This document shows, piece after piece, positions 55,731 to 64,000 of a stretch of 64,000 nt of DNA. The position numbers and the translations under genes were made by a program. The notes under the pieces are model-generated. The model saw only the letters and a list, made by a program, of their open reading frames with translations, was not told where the DNA came from and did no database searches. Each line of letters starts with the position of its first letter. Position 1 is the first letter of the stretch. Source of the DNA: Uranotaenia lowii (Eukaryota > Arthropoda > Insecta > Diptera > Culicidae); the NCBI RefSeq assembly GCF_029784155.1, contig NC_073693.1, forward strand, positions 135,397,988 to 135,461,987, given 5' to 3'.

Positions 55731-56579
55731 GGGGAGAGTGGGGTAACGTGGGCCACTCGCAATGTCTCAGATGTGTGTTGAGATAAAAATCTCAAACCAA
55801 CTGTCATCGTCGTCGCTTTGCGTGAGTATATATTCCTATATGTTATTGACTGAAATACGCATCATATGCTTCTTTTATTTATCAAGCTAAAAAAAGTTAG
55901 AAAAATTTACTTACATAATTAAAAAAACACCCGCTAATTTCATCGATAGGGAACCTAAAGTGCCTAACAAAAATATGCTCAGACGCTAATGATCTTAGTT
56001 TTGTCATGATCTTTCACGTGGAAAAGGAATTTTTGATGAAACATCAATAAGTCACACAAACGCAACCAATTTGCAAACCATAGCTTGTGGGGAATCGTGG
56101 GTCACATATCTTGAAACACCTATATTTTTATGTTTTATACACATTCAGAACTTAAAATACGTTTTTATTATCTGTAAAGTTTTCTTATGCCAAATGAAGA
56201 GTTAAGAAAAATATTTAGTCCATCCGATATAAGAAATTTTTCCAAAACGCTCGCGAGCCAGGTTTTGGAATCTATTCGATCAAACACAGCTCTCTTTTTT
56301 ATTTCATCATCTAAAATTGCTTTTAAAATAAAGAAATGAATTAGGAAATCACAGTCTTTGGTCAACTCATAAACTTTAAATGTTATTTGGTCAATTTGGA
56401 TTTGGTGGCCCACGATTCCCCACCATTTTTCAAAATCTAAAAAATATTGCTTTTTTTCAAACAGTCAGAATTTGGGGAAAATAACTTTTTTCAAATTAAA
56501 ATAAAACCTTATGATACCTTGAAAATGTAGAAAACCATACCACAACGAAAAAAGTGGCCCATGGTTCCCCACTCTCCCA
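55731..56579. mobile_element. 849-bp MITE with GGGAGAGTGGGG ends
   Basis: Left GGGGAGAGTGGGGTAACGTG and right (reverse strand) TGGGAGAGTGGGGAACCATG. TA on both sides (55729-55730, 56580-56581). An inner inverted pair GTGGGGAATCGTGGGTCAC (56090) and GTGGCCCACGATTCCCCAC (56405) repeats the terminal theme. Confidence 0.85.
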
Positions 56580-56581
56580 TA

Positions 56582-56789
56582 CGATTAGCATAAATTTTAT
56601 GAATTCTTAGTTTTTAACGAGAAAATAGAGATTGATTGTTATTATTTATGTCATATCTTTTCAAGAAATGAATAATCTGTTAAAGTGTCTTCAAATGAAA
56701 GCTGCAACATCAAGAGAGCTATTGAATGGTATTTTTGGAGAATATTTTATGATACCAGTAGTATGTTTCAACAATGTTTAAAAAGTTTT

Positions 56790-56843
<54 letters not shown>

Positions 56844-56950
56844 ATAAATGAATTCATATCAGTTTTTATCTTTTATTTTGTTCTGTTGGTTTATCAGTTA
56901 TCAATGATTGATTTCATTCAGATCTGATTAATTTTTAAACTTATAAATAT
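56582..56950. other. Unassigned sequence with a (TC)n microsatellite
   Basis: An open frame at 56685-56927 (+) is created by the CT run (Ser-Leu repeats) and is not a gene. Confidence 0.5.
56794..56836 (+). repeat. (TC)n microsatellite
   Basis: About 21 CT dinucleotides with one interruption. Confidence 0.95.
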
Positions 56951-58935
56951 ACTAGCTGACCCGTTGTGCTTTGCTACACCTTCCGGAAATAAATGTAATT
57001 TGTAAAAATTTATTCAAATTTAGATTTTAGAGAGCATTTTTTTAAATCAAACCTCATCATACTTCAGAACCAACAACTTTGAAATGAGAGCTGCAGCTGC
57101 AGTTCTGAATTGCAATTCAAAGATGGTATATATTATTTACTGAAACTTGATCTCTAAACTCGTTTTTCAAGATCTGAAATTTGTACTCTGTACCCAAAAA
57201 AACCTTTTTGAAATATGGTCCCTTCTTTGAAAAGCTCTTTATCTTAAATTTACATGGGAGCTCTCCCTTCTTTTTCAATTTGGTCCTGCACTGCTTGAAG
57301 AAGGTAGGCAAATTTAACCGGCTCGATACCCAAACAGCACTTATCATCGTAATGAAAAATATATGAAATTAGTTATGTATTAAATACAGTGCAAATTTCT
57401 TTTTTTTTTAATAAATTAACTACGGTGAACATATAAATATTTAAAAAAAATATCAGTTGCATCACTAAATAAGTTCTCAGCGTTTTTTTATATTTTCTCT
57501 TTGAAAGTCAAATATTCAAAAATGTAGGCAAAAACAAATTTCCAAGTTTACATTTGTCCCGTATATTGGGGCAAGTATCAATGCAAAGCTTATTTACAGA
57601 TGCGTCAGAGTAATGGCTTTAAAATGGATTTAATACGAATTCCTGTTTTTTTTTCTATCAAGTTTCACTGATATATCTGCAGTATTCCTGCAATATTAAT
57701 TTATGTTTGTTACTCCACTTTGAACAAATGCTGTTCAAAGGGAATGACCTTCATTTACAAAGACATTTAAGAATTTTCAATGTCCGCTGCAGTTTCAACA
57801 TTCGGAATACCCCTTCTGGTCTTTCCAACATATTGAATCATTTTGAAGCTGAATTTCTTAAAAGTTCGACGTTTGCCCTTGCCCCACCGTGTAAGTTGAC
57901 AGAAGGGAATATTGTTTTTAACACTTTAAGGGTAAACTAAAAATTTCTCTTAAAAATTTTGCGTCTAGTTGAATATCAGTTCTAAAGTCTCGCTTTTCAA
58001 AAACTAAGCGGATCAAAAGTCTCTTTTATGCAGCCATGTAACACAAAAACACTTTTCATGTTAAGTACGTACTTGAATTGGTATGCAAGCAAAAAGTACG
58101 ATGGTTTTTTCAGAATTATTTAAAATAAAAAGCTACCATTTTCATTTCTAAATTCGTTTCAGTTGTGTATTTGGGCCGAAGTAACAATTTCTAGAAGAAA
58201 ACATAATTTTTAATTTTTTTTAACGGAAAAAGTTGATTGTTTGAACATGTTCTAATATTCCTTGAATGAAAAGTCGAATGCTGCCTACATTAACACGAAC
58301 TAAAATTTGAAATATTTTTGCAAATCTTTCAATTGGTTTTGATTCGATTGATAAAATATCAATCCGTGTCACATCTAGGCGTCATTTATTACCACGTGCT
58401 GTGTACAAATCAAATAAGCAAGAAAAAACACATCTAAGTTGCATATAGCCCCACGTGTTTGAGAAACAGGCGCCTTAAATTTTCCAGCAATCAATGAACA
58501 GTGTGCTTTGGTTACTATCCTCTTGCGACGACGTTTGCTCGCCCATGGAGACGAAAAACAAACCCCTCAAAGAAAATATGCTTGGTTGAGAAATACGCGC
58601 CAAAATATTCCTACTGATCAGTATGCTATGCCAGGGTTGCTATCCTTTTGCGACGTTGGCTCGCGACGCCTCGACCATAGAGACGAAAAACAAACCGCCC
58701 AAAGGAAAAAAAATCTCAAGAAAATGGATGTCATGACTTTAATTTGTTTCGAAAAACTACAAATTTTGTATGGAAGCCCCCCTTCCCTTATGTCGGATGG
58801 AGTTTTGACTATTACAAAAACCATCCCCGGCCTCAAAAACCCTCAGATGCCAATTTTGATGATGATCGGTTCAGTAGTTTCCGAGTCTATAGGGAACAGA
58901 CAGACAGACAAACATTCATTTTTATATATATAGAT
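56951..58935 (+). mobile_element. Repeat family A, copy 3
   Basis: Head CTAGCTGACCCGTTGTGC. End CGGTTCAGTAGTTTCCGAGTC, CAGACAGACAAACATTC and TTTTTATATATATAGAT, as in copy 1. The interior is mostly unrelated AT-rich sequence (57400-58480), perhaps another insertion, and includes a ~115-bp direct duplication at 58495-58710. Confidence 0.65.
58495..58710 (+). repeat. Tandem duplication, about 115-bp period
   Basis: CTATCCTCTTGCGAC / CTATCCTTTTGCGAC, then TTTGCTCGC / TTGGCTCGC, then GGAGACGAAAAACAAAC / AGAGACGAAAAACAAAC, twice. Confidence 0.7.
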
Positions 58936-59644
58936 ATCACCAAAACAAGATTTGAAAAACAAAATCAGACAAAAGCTTCAAGTTCAGGAAACTGAAATTC
59001 TTCAAATTACAAACATTAGACATAGGCACATAAAATGCTGTTAAATTTTATAATCAAGATTTAAAAATGGTAATATGTTTTTATTGAAAAAAAAAATCCT
59101 TTCAAAAACTAACCTTTTCCATCTACTTTACGTTTATTGACTTTCAAACTAATATTCCCAATTGTACAGAACAGGCCACCTATTAACATTTTTGAATTGT
59201 TTGTTGTGTCTTTGTTTCTCAATTCTGAATTTTTATGTGTTCTCTAAACATATTTTTTTTAGAAACCCTTCAAACTAAATTAAAAAAAAAAAAGAAAAAC
59301 ATTGTTTGTATTACTTGTCCTTGAAACATTATTGAAATTGACGGCAACAACATATTAAAATCTAAAATTCTTCTTTCATTTTTCTTATTTTTTTAAATCG
59401 ATCTTGATTTTAAACTTTAAACTTGATTTCGAACTTTGTTAAAAAGTTCGAAAAGTTATTAGAAGTTGAACCACTAAAGCTTAGTATTAATGACCTATGT
59501 TAACTAAATTAGTATTTGTTTTGTGTTTTCAGCATTTAGAACTAGTACTAAGAATTCTGTATTTATGTTTTTATTCGTTTCTTAGTAATGAAATCAATTC
59601 TCAACTTAGATTTTGTCAGTACATATAAGTACATATGATGAATT
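58936..59644. repeat. AT-rich repeat family B, copy 2, left part
   Basis: Aligns with 10200-10400 (see 8985-10592). Interrupted by the retroelement insertion at 59656. Confidence 0.5.
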
Positions 59645-59655
59645 GAACATGTTTC

Positions 59656-60480
59656 TTATTATTTTTTATTATTTATTTTTATTTACATAGTATTCCGTCT
59701 CACGACATAACTTGACGAACATAATTCCTAAAATTCACTCGGTTCATAGCTACCGTTCTCCAATTTCTCGGGCACCCCACGTTCGCCAGATCACGCTCCA
59801 CTTGGTCTAACCACCTCGCTCGTTGCGCCCCCGCTCGTCTTGTTCCTACCGGATTCGTAGCGAACACCTGTTTTGCAGGACAGTCGTCCGGCATTCTCGC
59901 AACATGTCCTGCCCAGCGTATCCGGCCAGCCTTCACCACCTTCTGGACACTGGGTTCGCCGTAGAGTCGCGCGAGCTCGCGGTTCATCCTTCGCCTCCAC
60001 ACTCCGTTCTCCTGTACGCCGCCAAAGATGGTTCTTAACACTCGTCGCTCGAATACTCCGAGTGTACGCAGGTCCTCCTCGAGCAATATCCATGTCTCGT
60101 GCCCGTAAAGAACAACCGGTCTAATGAGCGTCGTATACAGGTTACACTTCGTGCGAGGGCTAAGTCTTCTCGACCACAGTTGCTTGTGGAGTCCATAGTA
60201 GGCACGACTTCCGCTGATAATTCGCCTCCGGATCTCACGGCTGGTGTCATTGTCTGCGGTCACCAGTGAGCCGAGATAGACAAAGTCTTCGACTATCTCC
60301 AGCTCGTCGCCGTCGATCGTTACCTTGTTATTACTGGACAAGCGGGTTCGGTCGGTCTCGGTACCGCAGGCCAGCATGTACTTCGTCTTGGACGTATTAA
60401 TCATCAACCCAATCCTTCCTGCTTCGCGTTTCAGTTTGCAGTAGATCTCCTCCACCGCCGCAGATGATCTGCCGACTTCG
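59656..60480 (-). mobile_element. RTE-like retrotransposon insertion, 5'-truncated (825 bp) with 11-bp target duplication
   Basis: Flanked by GAACATGTTTC at 59645-59655 and 60481-60491. Minus-strand coding from 60480 to 59700, about 260 residues without a stop: SSAAVEEIYCKLKREAGRIG, then LMINTSKTKYMLACGTETD (end of RT domain), VTIDGDELEIVEDFVYLGSL, RAYYGLHKQLWSRRLSPRTK, RRVLRTIFGGVQE, AGRIRWAGHVARMPDD, and ARWLDQVERDLANVGCPRNW. About 95% identical to 53101-53723. A-rich tail at the left. The endonuclease and RT catalytic part are lost by 5' truncation. Confidence 0.9.
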
Positions 60481-60491
60481 GAACATGTTTC

Positions 60492-61245
60492 ATTGTAACT
60501 AAATAAAATCAATATTGTGAACTGCATAGACAATGCCTTTTATTTTGATAACTGGAAAAACCAAATATTAAAAATAATCAAAGTCAGAAATTAAATCACT
60601 GGCACTCTAGAAATAAAATTTAATATATTCATCGTTTTATCAAATTAAATTAAATTATCTACTAGGTATGGTGTAATGAATTCTTTGAATTTCAAATGAA
60701 ATTTTTTTCCTGATCGAGAATTTAAATTTCAAATCATGAATTGAATAATTATTTTTCCAAATTATTTATTTCTAACATGATCTGAAATTTATTTTGGAAT
60801 GTGGATTCGATTTCCTCATAAATCTCTTTTTTTTTAATGATATCTATGTCTGCACTGCATTTTTATTTTCGAAGAATAAAATTCTTGTTTTATTGAAATT
60901 TTAATTCGTATTCGTTTTTAGTTTTTCGTAAATTTTGATTTCAAATTTGAAAGCTAGGCTGTTTAGAATTTATTTTCAAGCAAAATATTTATTCAGATTA
61001 ACGAAAATCTATTTAAAAATGACTTCCGGAGGAATACTGTTGATTTGAATATGTGATTCTGGATATGTTTGAATTTAACAGTAAAAACTTTTATTTACTC
61101 AAGTCTGTGTCATGGTCATAAGTAGAAAAATAGTTTAACAAACCAATTTTCCTATTTATTGTGCATTTTTTTCTTATTATTTCTAGCTAAATTTGAATTT
61201 TGAAACCCCACCCCCCCCCCCCCCCCCCCCCCATCATGGACGGGT
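60492..61245. repeat. AT-rich repeat family B, copy 2, right part
   Basis: Aligns with 13800-14760 and ends in a C22 run (61211-61232) followed by CATGGACGGGTCCTTC-like sequence, the same end as copy 1. Confidence 0.6.
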
Positions 61246-61255
61246 CCTTCACTCG

Positions 61256-61372
61256 CCTGGATCTGAAACAATCATAGAAACATTTCTCGTACTCCAATAT
61301 CCTACCATGCTAAATTTGGTTCCATTAGCTTGATTAGTTCTTGAGTTATGTAAAAAACTGTAAGGTAGACGT
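61256..61372 (+). repeat. Single unit of repeat family A
   Basis: ATAGAAACATTTCTCGTACT, CCATGCTAAATTTGGTTCC, then TTGATTAGTTCTTGAGTTAT. One isolated copy of the ~145-bp unit seen at 5392-6829. Confidence 0.7.
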
Positions 61373-61572
61373 TAATATTCCCAAAATCCAGTTCAAAGTT
61401 CAATTTAAGGGCTAGAAAATCTGAGAAATTGCAAATTGACAAAAGGTTCGAAAAATAGTTATCTTTGAAAATTCGTCAAAAATTCTGTGTTTCGTATTTT
61501 GAAAATCTAACGATGCGAAATTGTTCCATCCTCTTTTCAATATTTATCTCGTATGACTTTAACAATTTTGAC

Positions 61573-61874
61573 GGTACATTGATTGAAAAGTACGGTTTTC
61601 AAACCACTTTTTTACATTTTTTGTAGTCATGACCTTAAAAAATTCAAAAAAAAACTTACTTGTGTACAATAGATATTTAGCTTCTCACTTCAGCTTTCTT
61701 GGACACTAAGCGAATTTTTATTTTAGCTTTTCAAAGCTGATCTACTGTCTTTTTCCGAAGTTTAATGTCGGTTGGTCTCAAATCGAATCATCGCCGCTGG
61801 CGTTCACATCTTATGCCAATGACGTTGAAATATTGAAAACTCATGATTGGAGTAAAGGCTGAATTTTGGGTGCA
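61573..61874 (+). repeat. Repeat family D copy 2 joined to a CACCCA-element end
   Basis: 61573-61760 aligns with 39480-39743. 61765-61874 aligns with the right end of the CACCCA elements (CAAATCGAATCA, then GGCTGAATTTTGGGTG). Confidence 0.65.
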
Positions 61875-63775
61875 TGTAAAAGAATGTTTCTATTTCTGTG
61901 TGCAAATATATCAAATCTATGTACACTGTGAAAAAATCACCGACACAAAAGTAGGTGTAGGTAATTTCACATGCAAATTTCCTAACAATCACGATATTTA
62001 CGCAAAAAGCTCCATCCTTTTGATTAATGTGAAAAAATGTTCCCCCTATATTTTCAGGAGTCGTTCATTTGTATCCAAATAAATAGGAAACTTAAAAAAA
62101 TTCAAAATTAAAAAAAGATTTCATATAAATCTATAATTAAAATATTTTTGAGAAAAAATGTATATAAAACCTTTTATCTTGACACATTGAAGATCGAATC
62201 GATAAACTTCCATTAAAACATTTATTCATTTATTTTTTAATGCTTTTGTTTCCACACTTTTCAACCGCTGTTCAAGAATAACGTTTGATTTCCCATAATG
62301 GTAGGAAGCTCCATACGATAAGATAAACATTGGAATTTCTTATCAGCGAAACCACAGGAAAAATGATTTGGATACAAATTACCGTCAGAGTGACTTGCTT
62401 TGAACTGAAAACTATTGTATAACAATTTTATCGTGTTATATCTGAATTCTAAATAAAAATAATAAAACATCGTGAAAAGACGAAAACTTTGGGTAACTTT
62501 TCAATTTTAATAATTTATTGACGATTTTAGAAATAGAGTTTCAAGTAAAGACGATGTTCTTTAAACATACGGTTGATTTGGAAAATCATTGTTTTGCTAA
62601 CGAATTATGACTAATCATTATTTTCGAATGAAGACTTTAAAATGAAATAGTAAGTCACTAGAATTTTGTGTTTCAAAATTCTCAAGAAGGGAATTAATAG
62701 TTTTTTTGCAGTAAATGTACTGGGAAATAGGTAACAGAAATGGTACACTCTATGGCTACACTTTATTCGGTGTTTGCCATTATTTAAATACCACTTGTTG
62801 CAGAACATAACAAACTAATGACTCATTAAAACTGTAATTAGCGGACATGAGTCAACCCACAGACCGTTTTCCGTTCGTTGGCCGATATGTTTTGTTTTCG
62901 GACACTAATTTGTGCCCCGTTGCAATATCATTATTTTTTCCTGCAAAAGTACCGACAAACCGAGATTTGCCATGTTCATTCCTGTGTAAGTAATAATTTT
63001 TCCACGATTCACACAGGTCAATTTCATCCATGTTTTGGTCTCTCCCCCTACCTTTCTAAGGGGACTTAAGACCACGAATCGTTCCGGCCAACCAGCTCCA
63101 AATGCAGCAGCAAGTGGCGTTATTATTTGCGTTCATTTCACAGTGATTACAAGTTGCCATCCGGGAAAGGTATTTATTACAGTGTGCCAACTAAAAACGT
63201 GCAATTAAATGAAAATTGTAAACATAATTTATATCCGATGCAACAAGGTGGCACATGGCACAAACCAGCTGTAGTTAGCCCACAATTCCCGACCCCTGTT
63301 CCTGATTCCATCACCATACCCATTCGCATATTTATATTTTCGTCTCAAATCAGTGGATATCTTTTACAGCTCGCAAAGTTTATATAGACTCTCCAATATT
63401 ATATTGTTGTGGGTACCTACTCGAATGCACATCTTGAGCCCGAATGCATTTCTTGGCTTGTGGTCGTATATTTTTTTCTGCTGTTGGAGCTTTTTCGAAT
63501 ACCCCTTGCGGTTTTCTTTATTTGGACAATTCAATTGCGGCGCAACGGCGGTGTCGTTACGGGTGAAATCGTAAAAATATTTACGACCAGCAAAACGCCA
63601 AAACGCACCGGTAACGAATGTGCGGATCTATCCGCCTTAAAGTGCATTCATACTGAACGAGTATCTAAAGAACTAAGCACGATTTTTAACTAACTTTTGA
63701 TGGGACTTACATATAAGTTGCGATTTCGAATTTCTATTAAATATTCCAATTCGTATATAAAAAGTTCAAGCAATA
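61875..63775. other. Unassigned sequence
   Basis: 61875-62870 is AT-rich with nothing recognised. 62870-63700 is less AT-rich. It holds open frames at 63127-63387 and 63409-63693 (+), the latter with a hydrophobic run (VVVYFFLLLELFRIPLAVFF), but without splice, domain or family support. Confidence 0.4.
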
Positions 63776-64000
63776 CAGACCCCGTTCGATTTAGGCAACA
63801 TTCGATTTTGGCAACATCCGAGCAAAAACCGGTCGTTTTTGGCAACATCCAAAAAAACGGTTTTTTGTCACTTTTTTATTTTTTATTTTCATTTCAAATT
63901 AATCAAAGCTAATGTAAAACGTAATATTAGCATTTAATTTTTAGCATTTAATGTGTTTGTGTTCGTTTAAAAAAAAAAAATCGAATATTAAGACATTTTA
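63776..64000. mobile_element. Start of a DNA transposon running off the window
   Basis: CAGACCCCGTTCGATTTAGG followed by three variants of TTYGNTTTTGGCAACATCC, the pattern of a terminal region with subterminal repeats. CAGACCCC resembles hAT-type ends. The other end is outside the window. Confidence 0.45.

Noticed and set aside
56685..56927. 80-codon open frame
   Set aside because: Produced by the CT microsatellite (Ser-Leu repeat).
62878..63069. Small exon ending at a GTAAGT donor near 62986
   Set aside because: No convincing acceptor, domain or second exon; short open frames with a donor-like hexamer are common by chance.

Overview
This is a gene-poor, AT-rich animal nuclear sequence that is almost entirely transposon-derived. 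A mosquito (Diptera, Culicidae) is the best guess. The reasons are short dipteran-type introns (94 bp in the one intact gene, 66 bp in a decayed gene), a mariner of the DD37E type known from mosquitoes, and many short inverted-repeat elements with TA, 3-bp or 8-bp target duplications. The species is inferred and cannot be proved from this window.

Host genes. The only convincing intact gene is a two-exon arrestin-domain (alpha-arrestin/ARRDC-like) gene on the minus strand at 49558-50866. It has a TATA box upstream, two candidate poly(A) signals downstream and an overlapping upstream ORF in good start context. A possible signal-peptide first exon lies at 5125-5275 (+) and ends at a consensus splice donor. 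A decayed, intron-containing host-like gene fragment lies at 42313-42831 (-).

Layout. 1-5 kb: fragments of an APE-endonuclease non-LTR retroelement and a SINE tail. 5.4-6.8 kb: a repeat (family A) built from roughly 145-bp internal units. 7.6-8.0 kb: a degenerate minisatellite. 9-14.8 kb: an AT-rich repeat (family B) split by a 3.2-kb block flanked by a 23-bp direct repeat. 21.2-25.8 kb: two head-to-tail copies of a second repeat (family C), the first split by a Harbinger-like element with a 3-bp target duplication. 25.8-30.7 kb: a hairpin-bearing 3' tail, then a minus-strand reverse transcriptase (RT) gene broken by a hAT-like element (exact 8-bp duplication) and by an ACTCAG-rich element. 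32.6-36.5 kb: a second minus-strand RT gene broken twice, 110 bp apart, by the same ~1.05-kb element. 37-39.4 kb: two inverted-repeat elements and a Penelope-like element with 260-bp inverted arms carrying a hammerhead-like core. 40.3-43.7 kb: Jockey-like fragments around the decayed host gene. 43.8-48.6 kb: a twin 853-bp element, a second Harbinger-like copy and a 1-kb MITE. 49-51 kb: the arrestin gene. 51.2-52.5 kb: a frameshifted DD37E mariner. 53-64 kb: two 5'-truncated retroelement insertions with target duplications, two more family A copies, an 849-bp MITE and another family B copy.

The retroelement and DNA-transposon layers can be ordered in time because several insertions remove exactly to leave an open reading frame. 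No operon, CRISPR array, rRNA or functional tRNA gene was seen. The tRNA-like stretches are SINE heads. Repeat class names are by motif and structure only; no database was searched.
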